This document shows positions 7,572 through 16,943 of a stretch of DNA of 64,000 bases, in pieces. The notes under the pieces are model-generated. The model saw only the letters and a program-made list of their open reading frames with translations, ran no database searches and was not told the origin of the DNA. Made by a program: the position numbers and the translations under genes. Every line of letters starts with the position of its first letter. The first letter of the stretch is position 1. The DNA is from Streptomyces sp. SLBN-118 (GTDB lineage Bacteria; Actinomycetota; Actinomycetes; Streptomycetales; Streptomycetaceae): positions 2,542,001 through 2,606,000 of the forward strand of contig NZ_VFNP01000001.1 of assembly GCF_006715635.1 (NCBI RefSeq), given 5' to 3'.

Positions 7572-8666
7572 ATGACCGCATCGGCGATTCCCCAAGGGCC
7601 GGGTGCCACGGCCTGGGCACCCGAGACGGTGACGGCCGACCCGTACAACGCGCAGACGCCCTCGGCCGCGCTGGCCGAGCCGGTCACACCTGTGGGTGCC
7701 TTCTTCGTACGTGATCACTTCGGCGTGCCGCGCACGGCTCCCGGGCAGTGGCGGCTGCGGCTGGGCGGCGCCGTGGCCGCCCCCTTCGACGTCGGCTATG
7801 ACGAGCTCCTCGCGATGCCGCGCCGCGAGCTCGACGTCGTACTGGAATGCGCGGGCAATGGCCGCAGCCTGATGACACCGCGCCCGCCCGGTCTGCCGTG
7901 GGGCCAACGGGCCGTCGGCTGCGCACATTTCGCGGGCGTGCCGTTCCTGTCGCTCGCCACCAGGGCGGGTATCGGGCGGGCGGCCGTGGAAGTCGTCTTC
8001 GCCGGAGCCGACTCCGGAACCGTGCACGGCCGGCGGGTGGCCTTCGAGCGCAGCCTTCCGCTCGCTGCGGCCCTGCACCCGGACACGCTCCTCGCCACGC
8101 ACATGAACGGCGAGCCGCTGGCGCCCGAGCACGGGGCGCCCGTGCGGCTGGTGGTCCCCGGCCGGTTCGCGGTCGCCGATGTGAAGTGGCTGGTCGGAGC
8201 GCAAGCCGTCACGGAGCCTTTCACCGGGTTCTTCCAGGCCGAGGAGTACCGCTACGTGGCGTCCAGAGGCATCCCCGAGGGACCCGTGACGAACCTGCGG
8301 GTCAAATCGCTGATCACCTCGCCCGAGCCCGACTCGGCCGTACGCCGGGGCCATGAGACCCCCGTGCGGGGCCTTGCCTGGTCCGGCGGCGGGGTGCCGG
8401 TGCGGCGGGTCCAGGTGCGAGCCGTGTACGAGGACGACGAGGGATCTGTCGACGGCGGCTGGCAGGACGCCCTGCTCGGGGCGCCGGCCGGGGCGTACGC
8501 CTGGAGGGGATGGTCCTCCCTGTGGACGCCCCGGCGGCCCGGCCGGTACCGGCTGCAGTCCCGGGCGACCGACGAGTTCGGCCACGTCCAGCCGTCCCTG
8601 GCGCCGTGGAATGCCCAGGGCTACGGCTGCAACCCTGTGGCATCCGTCGAGCTGGTCGTCGTATGA
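7572..8666 (+). CDS. sulfite-oxidase-like molybdopterin oxidoreductase
   Basis: 364-residue enzyme with the oxidoreductase molybdopterin domain (residues about 40-225) and the C-terminal Mo-co dimerisation domain (about 245-364). The molybdenum-ligating cysteine is Cys93 in VVLECAGNGRS. HMNGEPLAPEHGAPVRLVVPG and the following VKWL segment match the sulfite oxidase family. There is no signal peptide or heme domain, so a cytosolic oxidoreductase with an unknown electron acceptor is likely. The ATG at 7572 is preferred over the in-frame GTG at 7563, because GGAAGG is spaced 8 nt from it. The natural substrate cannot be read from sequence. Confidence 0.9.
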   Translation: MTASAIPQGPGATAWAPETVTADPYNAQTPSAALAEPVTPVGAFFVRDHFGVPRTAPGQWRLRLGGAVAAPFDVGYDELLAMPRRELDVVLECAGNGRSLMTPRPPGLPWGQRAVGCAHFAGVPFLSLATRAGIGRAAVEVVFAGADSGTVHGRRVAFERSLPLAAALHPDTLLATHMNGEPLAPEHGAPVRLVVPGRFAVADVKWLVGAQAVTEPFTGFFQAEEYRYVASRGIPEGPVTNLRVKSLITSPEPDSAVRRGHETPVRGLAWSGGGVPVRRVQVRAVYEDDEGSVDGGWQDALLGAPAGAYAWRGWSSLWTPRRPGRYRLQSRATDEFGHVQPSLAPWNAQGYGCNPVASVELVVV

Positions 8667-8780
8667 GTGCCCCGGGCCGTGACCCGGCGGCGCGCCTCGG
8701 TCAGCCGCTGGCCCGTCGCGCAGATGCCTGGCCCGGGGCGGCCAACTGGGGGCAGTGCCGCCCGTGACCGTCCCGGCGGA

Positions 8781-8890
8781 TCAGACGGCCGTCAGAGTGA
8801 GGGGGGCGGTATAAGTGCCGGCCACGGTCGAGGTCGGCGGGTTGAGCGCCAGGTCCGGCCCGACATGTCCAGGGGCCGCCGTCCGGTTTC
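8781..8890 (-). pseudogene. decayed C-terminal end of an unknown protein
   Basis: Minus-strand text reads GPDLALNPPTSTVAGTYTAP. After a one-base slip in a run of seven C, it continues LTLTAV and a stop. This is the usual ending of actinobacterial secreted beta-sandwich proteins that finish with a TYT-LTLT strand. Nothing upstream continues the protein, as cobN ends there. It is probably a leftover of a deleted gene. Confidence 0.35.
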
Positions 8891-8892
8891 GG

Positions 8893-11800
8893 TCAGTCCT
8901 CGCCCTCCAGGTCGCCCTCCGTCTCCAGGAAGACCTGGCGCAGGGCGGCCAGCACCGACGGATCGGGCTTGGCCCACATGCCGCGTGACTCGGCCTCCAG
9001 GAGGCGTTCGGCGATGCCGTGCAGGGCCCAAGGGTTGGCCTGCTGGAGGAATTCCCGGTTCGTGGGATCCAGCACGTACGTCTGCGTGAGCTTGTCGTAC
9101 ATCCAGTCGGCGACCACGCCCGTCGTCGCGTCGTAGCCGAACAGGTAGTCCACGGTCGCGGCGAGTTCGAAGGCGCCCTTGTAGCCGTGGCGGCGCATCG
9201 CCTCGATCCACTTGGGGTTGACGACGCGGGCGCGGAAGACGCGGGAGGTCTCCTCGACCAGGGTGCGGGTGCGGACCGTCTCGGGGCGCGTGGAGTCCCC
9301 GATGTACGCCTCGGGCGCCGTGCCCCGCAGGGCGCGCACGGTGGCCACCATGCCGCCGTGGTACTGGAAGTAGTCGTCGGAGTCCGCGATGTCGTGCTCG
9401 CGGGTGTCCGTGTTCTTCGCCGCGACCGTGATGCGCTTGTACGCGGTCTCCATCTCGGCGCGGGCCGGGCGGCCGTCGAGTTCGCGGCCGTAGGCGTAGC
9501 CGCCCCAGACCGTGTAGACCTCGGCGAGGTCCGCGTCGGTGCGCCAGTCGCGGGAGTCGATGAGCTGGAGGAGGCCCGCGCCGTAGGTGCCCGGGCGGGA
9601 GCCGAAGATACGGGTCGTGGCGCGGCGTTCGTCGCCGTGGGCGGCCAGGTCCGCCCTGGTGTGGGCGCGGACGAAGTTCATGTCGTCGGGCTCGTCGAGG
9701 GATGCGGCCAGGCGGACCGCGTCGTCCAGCAGACCGATCGTGTGCGGGAAGGCGTCGCGGAAGAAGCCGGAGATGCGCAGCGTGACATCGATGCGGGGGC
9801 GGCCCAGTTCGGCGAGCGGGATGGGCTCCAGGCCGGTGACGCGGCGAGAGGCGTCGTCCCAGACCGGGCGGATGCCGAGCAGGGCGAGCGCCTCCGCGAC
9901 ATCGTCGCCGCTGGTGCGCATCGCGCTCGTGCCCCACAGGGACAGGCCGACCGACGGCGGCCAGTCGCCGTTGTCGGTGCGGTAGCGCTCAAGGAGCGAG
10001 TCCGCGAGGGCCTGACCCGTCTCCCAGGCGAGGCGGGAGGGGACCGCCTTCGGGTCCACCGAGTAGAAGTTGCGGCCCGTCGGCAGGACGTTGACCAGGC
10101 CGCGCAGCGGGGAGCCGGAGGGGCCCGCAGGGACGAAGCCGCCGTTCAACGCGTGGACGGCATGGTCGACTTCGGCGGTGGTGGCGGCGAGGCGGGGGAC
10201 GACCTCTCGGGAGGCGAAGTCCAGGATGGCCGCGACCTCGGGGCCGTGCCCGGCGGGGACGGCATCGGGGTTCCACCCGGCGTCCTCCATCGCCTGGACC
10301 AGCTCGCGCGCCTTCTCCTCGGCCGCGTCCGCCGTCGTGCGTGTGGCCGCCGACTCGTCCAGGCCCAGCGCCTCGCGCAGGCCCGGCAGCGACGACGTCC
10401 CGCCCCAGATCTGGCGCGCCCGGAGGATGGCGAGGACCAGGTTGACGCGGTCCGCGCCGAGGGGCGGCGAGCCGAGGACATGGAGGCCGTCGCGGATCTG
10501 GGCGTCCTTGACCTCGCACAGCCAGCCGTCGACATGGAGCAGGAAGTCGTCGAAGCCGTCGTCGTCCGGGCGGCCTTCGAGGCCCAGGTCGTGGTCGAGC
10601 CTGGCCGCCTGGATGAGGGTCCAGATCTGGGCGCGGATGGCGGGGAGTTTGGCCGGGTCCATGGAGGAGATCGCGGCGTACTCGTCGAGGAGCTGTTCCA
10701 GACGCGCGATGTCGCCGTAGGAGTCGGCGCGGGCCATCGGCGGGACCAGGTGGTCGACGAGCGTGGCGTGGACGCGGCGTTTGGCCTGGGTACCCTCGCC
10801 CGGGTCGTTGACCAGGAAGGGATAGATCAGCGGGAGGTCGCCGAGCGCGGCGTCGGGGCCGCAGGCCGCGGACAGACCGGCGTTCTTGCCGGGCAGCCAC
10901 TCCAGGTTGCCGTGCTTGCCGAGGTGGATCATCGCGTCGGCACCGAAGCCGCCGTCGTCCGCGGATGCGGCGATCCAGCGGTAGGCGGCCAGGTAGTGGT
11001 GCGAGGGCGGCAGATCGGGGTCGTGGTAGATCGCGATCGGGTTCTCGCCGAAGCCCCGCGGGGGCTGGATGAGGATCAGGAGGTTCTGGTGGCGCAGGGC
11101 CGCGAGGACTATGTCGCCCTCCGGATTGCGGCTGCGGTCGAGGAACATCTCGCCGGGCGGCGGGCCCCAGTGCTCCTCGACGGCCGAGCGCAGTTCCTGC
11201 GGCAGCGTCGCGTACCAGCGCTTGTAGTCTGCCGCCGGGATACGGACCGGATTGCGCGCCAACTGCCCCTCGGTCAGCCAGTCCTGGTCGTGGCCGCCCG
11301 CCTCGATCAGGGCACGGATCAGCTCGTCGCCGTCGCCGGAGGCGAGGCCCGGTACCGGCTCCGTACCGAAGTCGTAGCCCTCGGCCCGGAGTCGGCGCAG
11401 GAGGGCCACCGCGGACGCGGGGGTGTCCAGGCCGACCGCGTTGCCGATCCGCGAATGCTTCGTGGGGTAGGCGGAGAGCACCAGCGCGAGGCGCTTGTCG
11501 GCGGCGGGGATGTGCCTCAGGCGCGCATGGCGTACGGCGATTCCGGCGACCCGTGCGGCCCGCTCGGGGTCGGCCTCGTAGGCCGGAAGGCCGTCCTCGT
11601 CGATCTCCTTGAAGGAGAAGGGCACGGTGATGAGCCGGCCGTCGAACTCCGGGACCGCGATCTGGCTGGCCGCGTCCAGGGGTGAGACGCCCTCGTCGCT
11701 CTCCTCCCATGCGCTGCGCGAACCGGTCAGGCAGAGCGCCTGGAGGATCGGTACGTCCAGGCCGGTCAGGGCGCCCGCATCCCACGACTCGTCGTCGCCG

Positions 11801-12480
11801 CCCGCCGATGCCTCGGCGGGCCGGGTGCCGCCCGCCGCGAGGACGGTGGTGACGACGGCGTCGGCGGCGCCGAGCGCGTCGATCAGCTCGGGTTCCGGGG
11901 CGCGCAGGGAGGCGACGTACAGCGGGAGGGGGCGGCCGCCGGCGTCCTCGATCGCCGTGCACAGGGCGTCGACGAAGGCGGTGTTGCCGCTCATGTGGTG
12001 GGCGCGGTAGTAGAGCACGGCCACGGTCGGGCCGTCGGTCTCCCGTGCGGTGCGCTCCAGCGGGCCCCAGGTCGGTGCGGGGGCCGGTGACTCGAAGCCG
12101 TGGCCGGTGAGGAGCACCGTGTCGCTGAGGAAGCGGGCCAGCTGCTCCAGGTTGGCGGGACCGCCGTGGGCCAGGTAGGCGTGGGCCTCGGCCGCGATGC
12201 CGACGGGGACGGTGGACGCCTCCATCAGCTGGGCGTCGGGGGCCTGTTCACCGGTGAGGACGACGACCGGGAGCCCGGCCCCGTGCAGCAGGTCGAGCCC
12301 GTCCTGCCAGGCCCGTACGCCGCCAAGAAGCCGTACGACGACCAGGTCCACGCCGTCGAGCAGGGCGGGCAGCTCACTGAGGTCGAGCCGCGCCGGGTTG
12401 GCGAACCGGTAGGCGACCGGCCCTGTGGCCGAGCGGGCGCTGAGCAGGTCGGTGTCGGAGGTCGACAGCAGCAGAAGCAT
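8893..12480 (-). CDS. cobN: cobaltochelatase subunit CobN
   Basis: The 1195-residue large subunit of the ATP-dependent aerobic cobaltochelatase, which inserts cobalt into hydrogenobyrinate a,c-diamide together with the CobS/CobT-type AAA+ subunits (not in this window). Recognisable CobN/BchH blocks include LVLSAYPTKHSRIGNAVGLD, HLGKHGNLEWLPGKNAGLS, GRNFYSVDPKAVPSR and RVVNPKWIEAMRRHGYKGA. The length is normal for CobN. A cobalamin riboswitch lies between its start and the divergent cobG gene, so its expression should fall when B12 is plentiful. Confidence 0.97.
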   Translation of the reverse strand: MLLLLSTSDTDLLSARSATGPVAYRFANPARLDLSELPALLDGVDLVVVRLLGGVRAWQDGLDLLHGAGLPVVVLTGEQAPDAQLMEASTVPVGIAAEAHAYLAHGGPANLEQLARFLSDTVLLTGHGFESPAPAPTWGPLERTARETDGPTVAVLYYRAHHMSGNTAFVDALCTAIEDAGGRPLPLYVASLRAPEPELIDALGAADAVVTTVLAAGGTRPAEASAGGDDESWDAGALTGLDVPILQALCLTGSRSAWEESDEGVSPLDAASQIAVPEFDGRLITVPFSFKEIDEDGLPAYEADPERAARVAGIAVRHARLRHIPAADKRLALVLSAYPTKHSRIGNAVGLDTPASAVALLRRLRAEGYDFGTEPVPGLASGDGDELIRALIEAGGHDQDWLTEGQLARNPVRIPAADYKRWYATLPQELRSAVEEHWGPPPGEMFLDRSRNPEGDIVLAALRHQNLLILIQPPRGFGENPIAIYHDPDLPPSHHYLAAYRWIAASADDGGFGADAMIHLGKHGNLEWLPGKNAGLSAACGPDAALGDLPLIYPFLVNDPGEGTQAKRRVHATLVDHLVPPMARADSYGDIARLEQLLDEYAAISSMDPAKLPAIRAQIWTLIQAARLDHDLGLEGRPDDDGFDDFLLHVDGWLCEVKDAQIRDGLHVLGSPPLGADRVNLVLAILRARQIWGGTSSLPGLREALGLDESAATRTTADAAEEKARELVQAMEDAGWNPDAVPAGHGPEVAAILDFASREVVPRLAATTAEVDHAVHALNGGFVPAGPSGSPLRGLVNVLPTGRNFYSVDPKAVPSRLAWETGQALADSLLERYRTDNGDWPPSVGLSLWGTSAMRTSGDDVAEALALLGIRPVWDDASRRVTGLEPIPLAELGRPRIDVTLRISGFFRDAFPHTIGLLDDAVRLAASLDEPDDMNFVRAHTRADLAAHGDERRATTRIFGSRPGTYGAGLLQLIDSRDWRTDADLAEVYTVWGGYAYGRELDGRPARAEMETAYKRITVAAKNTDTREHDIADSDDYFQYHGGMVATVRALRGTAPEAYIGDSTRPETVRTRTLVEETSRVFRARVVNPKWIEAMRRHGYKGAFELAATVDYLFGYDATTGVVADWMYDKLTQTYVLDPTNREFLQQANPWALHGIAERLLEAESRGMWAKPDPSVLAALRQVFLETEGDLEGED

Positions 12481-12524
12481 GCGAGCGCAGGCCTTCCTCG
12501 GGGTGTCCGCGCCCCGGGCGGTGT

Positions 12525-12655
12525 GGACGGCAGGAGTTCCTGGCTCACCCGGTGTGGACCGGGCTCACAGTGGCGGGACCGCGCCGGATTCGCACCGGGC
12601 TTCCTCCATGTCGCCGTCGCAGGCGATGACGGGCCGGCCGGCCCGTCGCCTGAGC
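12525..12655 (-). promoter_or_regulatory. cobalamin riboswitch controlling cobN
   Basis: On the minus strand the leader has the adenosylcobalamin aptamer blocks in order: GAAGCCCGGTGCGAATCCGG, GCGGTCCCGCCACTGTGA, and the B12 box GAGCCAGGAACTCCTGCC. It ends about 45 nt before the cobN start. A GC-rich stretch follows that can mask the start region. Ligand binding is expected to switch cobN off. Confidence 0.93.
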
Positions 12656-12745
12656 ATAGTAGGGCTCGGGGGACGGGCGGTGGGCCTGCGGCGGGTGTGA
12701 TGATCGGCGCAGGTGGACGGGAGTGCTGTCGAATGGACGATGGGT

Positions 12746-14047
12746 ATGCTCGCCGCCATGGCGACCGCCCCAGGCCCCCGCGACACCGGGGCGATAGCAC
12801 CGAGCCGGGAGCGCGGTGACGCATGCCCCGGCACGCTGCGCCTCCACGCGGCGGACGACGGCGCGCTGGCCCGGGTGCGGATTCCGGCGGGCGCACTGAC
12901 CACCGGCCAGGCGCTGGCTCTGTGGGATGCGGCACAGCGGCTCGGCGACGGTTCGCTGCACCTCACCTCGCGCGGCAATGTGCAGCTGCGCGGCCTCGGC
13001 GAGGGCTGCGGCCGGGAGCTGGCCGATGTCCTCGGCGCGGCGGGTCTGCTGCCCTCGCCCCGGCACGAGCGGGTGCGCAATGTTGTCGCCTCCCCGCTCT
13101 CCGGGCTCGACGGGCGCTGCGGGGCCGATGTGCAGCCCTGGGCACGGGAGTTGGACCGGCTGCTGTGCGCGAGCGAGGGGGCGACCGGGCTGTCGGGGCG
13201 TTTCCTGTTCGCGTTCGACGACGGTCGCGGGGACGTGGCGGCGCTGGGTGCGGATGTGACCGTGCAGGCGGCCGGTGGCGCGGCTGCGGTGCTGCGGCTG
13301 GGTGCGGACGACACGGGTGTGTCGGTCCGCGGTGACGACGCTGCGCGTGCCGTCCTGCTGGCCGCCGAGGCATTCCTGGATGCCGCGCGGGACAGCGGCA
13401 CCCGCTGCTGGCGGGTGAGTGAACTGCCCGGCAGCACGGCCGAGTTGACGATCGAAGTGGCCTCTCGCATGGCTGCGGACGGGATCCGCGGCACGCTGGT
13501 TTCAACACCTCCCACAACGGTCGGCGACCCGCCCCCGCCGGGCGCCGTCGTGGGTCCCGGCGGGCGCACCACCGCACTGTCCGTCGTCGCGCCGCTCGGT
13601 GTGCTCACCGGAGCTCAGTGGCGCGAACTGGCCGCCGTGGCCGAGCACGACGGCAACGGCGAGCTGCGGCTGACCCCCTGGCGCGGTGTGATCCTCCCCG
13701 GGGTCGAGGACGCCACCGCCCTCGCATCGGCCGGGCTCATCACCTCCCCCGCCTCCCCCTGGCTCGGCGTCGGCGCGTGCATCGGCCGCCCCGGCTGTGC
13801 CAAGTCCCTCGCCGACGTGCGGGCGGACGCGGCCAAGGCCCTCGGTGCCGGTCCTGCGAGCCTGCCGGTGTACTGGTCCGGCTGCGAACGCCGTTGCGGC
13901 CATCCGCACGGCGACTGGGTGGACCTCGTCGCGACCGCCGACGGCTACGACATCTCCGTACACGGGGAGAGGCCCTGCACCGGCATGCCCCCTTCCGAAC
14001 TCGCCGCCATCGTGGCGGCTGCGCGCACGAGCGCCGTGACGCGTTGA
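12746..14047 (+). CDS. cobG: precorrin-3B synthase CobG
   Basis: Iron-sulfur, sirohaem-like monooxygenase that uses O2 to make precorrin-3B, the signature step of the aerobic cobalamin route. About 433 residues with two nitrite/sulfite-reductase ferredoxin-like repeats: [14 protein letters not shown] near residue 70 and [13 protein letters not shown] near 310. The cluster cysteines lie in [12 protein letters not shown] and [14 protein letters not shown]. The start is uncertain between the ATGs at 12746 and 12758, as no convincing ribosome site is visible. It is divergent from cobN and heads cobG-cobH-cobIJ. Confidence 0.92.
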   Translation: MLAAMATAPGPRDTGAIAPSRERGDACPGTLRLHAADDGALARVRIPAGALTTGQALALWDAAQRLGDGSLHLTSRGNVQLRGLGEGCGRELADVLGAAGLLPSPRHERVRNVVASPLSGLDGRCGADVQPWARELDRLLCASEGATGLSGRFLFAFDDGRGDVAALGADVTVQAAGGAAAVLRLGADDTGVSVRGDDAARAVLLAAEAFLDAARDSGTRCWRVSELPGSTAELTIEVASRMAADGIRGTLVSTPPTTVGDPPPPGAVVGPGGRTTALSVVAPLGVLTGAQWRELAAVAEHDGNGELRLTPWRGVILPGVEDATALASAGLITSPASPWLGVGACIGRPGCAKSLADVRADAAKALGAGPASLPVYWSGCERRCGHPHGDWVDLVATADGYDISVHGERPCTGMPPSELAAIVAAARTSAVTR

Positions 14048-14051
14048 CGAA

Positions 14052-14693
14052 ATGAGCGAGAGCACAGTGTTCGACTACGAGAAGGACGGCGCGGCGATCT
14101 ACCGCCAGTCCTTTGCCACCATCCGCGCGGAAGCGGATCTCGCGGGGCTGCCCGCCGACGTCAGCCAGGTCGCGGTCCGGATGATCCACGCCTGCGGCAT
14201 GGTCGACCTGGTACGCGATCTCTCGTTCACCGCGGACGTGGTGGCGCGTGCCCGCGAGGCCCTGCGCGGCGGGGCGCCGATTCTGTGCGATGTCGCCATG
14301 GTCGCCAGCGGGGTGACCCGTAAGCGGCTGCCCGCCGGCAACGACGTGGTGTGCACGCTGTCCGACCCGTCGGTCCCGGATCTGGCGGCGAAGCTTCGAA
14401 CCACCCGCAGCGCCGCGGCACTTGAGTTGTGGCGCGACCGGCTGGAGGGCGCTGTGGTGGCCGTCGGCAATGCGCCGACCGCGCTCTTCCGGCTGCTGGA
14501 GATGATCGAGGAGGGTGCCCCGCGCCCGGCCGCCGTCATCGGGGTCCCGGTCGGTTTCATCGGCGCGGCCGAGTCCAAGGACGCGCTCGCCGAACACCCC
14601 TCGGGGCTTGACCACTTGGTGGTACGCGGACGCCGCGGCGGCAGCGCCATGGCCGCGGCCGCGCTCAACGCGATCGCGAGCGAGGAAGAGTGA
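14052..14693 (+). CDS. cobH: precorrin-8X methylmutase
   Basis: 213-residue enzyme moving the methyl group from C11 to C12 to form hydrogenobyrinate. Family blocks: [16 protein letters not shown] with the catalytic histidine, [33 protein letters not shown] and [16 protein letters not shown]. It is full length. It starts 4 nt after the cobG stop and its TGA overlaps the GTG of cobIJ, indicating an operon with coupled translation. Confidence 0.96.
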   Translation: MSESTVFDYEKDGAAIYRQSFATIRAEADLAGLPADVSQVAVRMIHACGMVDLVRDLSFTADVVARAREALRGGAPILCDVAMVASGVTRKRLPAGNDVVCTLSDPSVPDLAAKLRTTRSAAALELWRDRLEGAVVAVGNAPTALFRLLEMIEEGAPRPAAVIGVPVGFIGAAESKDALAEHPSGLDHLVVRGRRGGSAMAAAALNAIASEEE

Positions 14694-16207
14694 ACACCAA
14701 CAACTCCACGGGTCGCCTGTACGGAGTCGGGCTCGGGCCCGGCGATCCGTCCCTGATGACCGTGCGTGCCGTCGAAGTCATCGCCGAGGCCGATGTGGTC
14801 GCGTACCACAGCGCCCGGCACGGCCGGTCCATCGCGCGTTCCATCGCGGCCAAGCATCTGCGCGCCGACCACATCGAGGAGGCGCTGGTCTATCCCGTCA
14901 CCACGGAGACGACCGACCATCCCGGCGGCTACCGGGGCGCGATGGAGGAGTTCTACACCGAGGCCGCCGCGCGGCTTGCGGCGCACCTCGACGCGGGGCG
15001 CACGGTCGCCGTGCTCGCGGAGGGCGATCCGCTCTTCTACGGCTCGTACATGCACATGCACAAGCGCCTCGCGGACCGGTATCCGACCGAGGTGATCCCC
15101 GGGGTGACCTCGGTGAGCGCCGCGGCCGCGCGGCTCGGCACACCGCTGGCCGAGGGCGAGGAGGTGCTGACGATCCTGCCCGGCACGCTGCCCGAGGAGG
15201 AGCTGACCGCGCGTCTCGCCTCGACGGACTGTGCGGTGGTGATGAAGCTGGGCCGCACCTTCCCCACCGTTCGGCGGGCGATCGAGCGCTCCGGGCGGCT
15301 GGACGAGGCCCGCTATGTCGAGCGCGCCACGATGGCCGGGGAGCGCACGGGTCACCTGGCGGACGTGGAGGCGGAGTCGGTGCCGTACTTCTCGGTCGCG
15401 GTCCTGCCGAGCCGTGTCGACGCGCCGGCGGCGGTACGGGAGCGGGGCGAGGTGGTCGTCGTGGGCACCGGTCCCGCCGGGCCGCTCTGGCTCACGCCCG
15501 AGACACGTGGCGCTCTGGCCGCCGCGGACGATCTCGTCGGCTACACCACCTATCTGGACCGGGTGCCGGTACGTCCGGGCCAGCTGCGGCACGGCTCCGA
15601 CAACAAGGTGGAGGCCGAGCGCGCCGAGTTCGCCCTCGATCTGGCCCGGCGCGGCAGGCGGGTGGCCGTCGTCTCCGGCGGCGACCCGGGTGTCTTCGCG
15701 ATGGCCACCGCCGTGCTGGAGGCGGCGTCGCAGGACACGTACAAGGACGTGCCGGTGCGGGTGCTGCCCGGACTGACCGCCGCGAACGCGGCCGCGGCCC
15801 GCGTGGGCGCCCCGCTCGGCCACGACTACGCGACACTCTCCCTCTCCGACCGGCTCAAGCCGTGGGAGGTCATCGCGGAACGGCTGCGTGCCGCCGCGGC
15901 CGCCGATCTGGTGCTCGCGCTCTACAACCCCGGGTCACGCAGCCGGACCTGGCAGGTCGGCAAGGCCCGTGACCTGCTGCTCGAACACCGGTCCGCGGAC
16001 ACTCCGGTGGTGCTCGGCCGCGATGTCGGCGGGGCGCAGGAGAGCGTGCGGATCGTGCGTCTTGGCGAACTCGATCCGGCCGAGGTGGACATGCGGACGA
16101 TCCTGATCGTCGGCTCCTCGCAGACGCGGGTCGTACGGCGAGGAGACGGCGAGGAGATCGTCTGGACGCCGCGCCGCTATCCCGAGAGCCCCCGGGCGGA
16201 GAGCTGA
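14690..16207 (+). CDS. cobIJ: fused precorrin-2 C20- and precorrin-3B C17-methyltransferase
   Basis: 505-residue fusion of two SAM-dependent tetrapyrrole methylases. Residues 1-245 are CobI-like: [19 protein letters not shown] loop, [35 protein letters not shown]. Residues 255-500 are CobJ-like: [68 protein letters not shown]. CobJ performs C17 methylation and ring contraction. The fusion is usual in actinomycetes. The GTG start overlaps the cobH stop by 4 nt. Its 3' end overlaps the convergent cobK gene by 31 nt. Confidence 0.96.
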   Translation: MNTNNSTGRLYGVGLGPGDPSLMTVRAVEVIAEADVVAYHSARHGRSIARSIAAKHLRADHIEEALVYPVTTETTDHPGGYRGAMEEFYTEAAARLAAHLDAGRTVAVLAEGDPLFYGSYMHMHKRLADRYPTEVIPGVTSVSAAAARLGTPLAEGEEVLTILPGTLPEEELTARLASTDCAVVMKLGRTFPTVRRAIERSGRLDEARYVERATMAGERTGHLADVEAESVPYFSVAVLPSRVDAPAAVRERGEVVVVGTGPAGPLWLTPETRGALAAADDLVGYTTYLDRVPVRPGQLRHGSDNKVEAERAEFALDLARRGRRVAVVSGGDPGVFAMATAVLEAASQDTYKDVPVRVLPGLTAANAAAARVGAPLGHDYATLSLSDRLKPWEVIAERLRAAAAADLVLALYNPGSRSRTWQVGKARDLLLEHRSADTPVVLGRDVGGAQESVRIVRLGELDPAEVDMRTILIVGSSQTRVVRRGDGEEIVWTPRRYPESPRAES

Positions 16208-16926
16208 GCCAGCCAGGCGGCGGCCTCGTCCGGTGAGGCCGCCACCCGGACGCCCTCGGGGACCGGGGGCCGCCGGACCACCACGACCGGCAGCCCGGCC
16301 TCGCGGGCGGCGGCGAGCTTGGGTGCGGTGGCGGCCCCTCCGCTGTCCTTGGTGACCAGGACGTCGATGCGGTGACGGCGCAGCAGCTCACGCTCACCGG
16401 CGAGGGTGAAGGGGCCGCGGTCGAGCAGTACCTCCATACTCGGCGGGCACGGAGGCTCAGGGGCGTCCACGGAACGCATGAGGAACCACAGGTTGTCCAG
16501 GTGGGCGAAGGCGGCGAGACCCATCCGGCCGGTCGTCAGGAACACCCTGCGGCCGAGCGCCGGGAGCGCCGTCGCGGCCTCGTCCAGGGAGCCGGCCCGG
16601 TGCCAGTCGTCGCCCTCGGCCGCGACCCAGCCGGGCCTGCGCAGGGCCAGCAGGGGAACATGGGCTTCCGCGGCGGCGGACGCCGCGTTGAAACTGATCG
16701 TCCCGGCGAAAGGGTGGGTGGCGTCGATGAGCGCGTCCACGTCGTGCTCGCGCAGCCAGTGGGCCAGGCCCGCGGCTCCGCCGAACCCGCCGATGCGGAC
16801 GTCGCCCACGGGCAGCCTCGGGGCGGCGACGCGGCCGGCCAGCGAGGTGGTGGTCCGTACGGTGCTGTGGAGCTGTTCCGCAAGCTGCCGTGCCTCGGTG
16901 GTCCCGCCGAGAATCAGTACGTGCAT
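16177..16926 (-). CDS. cobK: precorrin-6A reductase
   Basis: 249-residue NADPH-dependent reductase of the corrin ring. It begins MHVLILGGTTEARQLAEQL, the CobK/CbiJ nucleotide-binding start, with IDATHPFAGTISFNAA, FLTTGRMGLAAFAH and LVTKDSGGAATAPKLAAA further on. It is full length. It runs against its neighbours: the 3' end overlaps cobIJ and the start is 17 nt from the divergent cbiD start, so cobK and cbiD probably share a compact promoter region. Confidence 0.95.
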   Translation of the reverse strand: MHVLILGGTTEARQLAEQLHSTVRTTTSLAGRVAAPRLPVGDVRIGGFGGAAGLAHWLREHDVDALIDATHPFAGTISFNAASAAAEAHVPLLALRRPGWVAAEGDDWHRAGSLDEAATALPALGRRVFLTTGRMGLAAFAHLDNLWFLMRSVDAPEPPCPPSMEVLLDRGPFTLAGERELLRRHRIDVLVTKDSGGAATAPKLAAAREAGLPVVVVRRPPVPEGVRVAASPDEAAAWLAQLSARGLSG

Positions 16927-16943
16927 CGGGTCCCGGTCCGTTC

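Noticed and set aside
9019..11685. Very long plus-strand open frame opposite cobN
   Set aside because: High-GC shadow of cobN; low-complexity Gly/Arg/Val text without family motifs.
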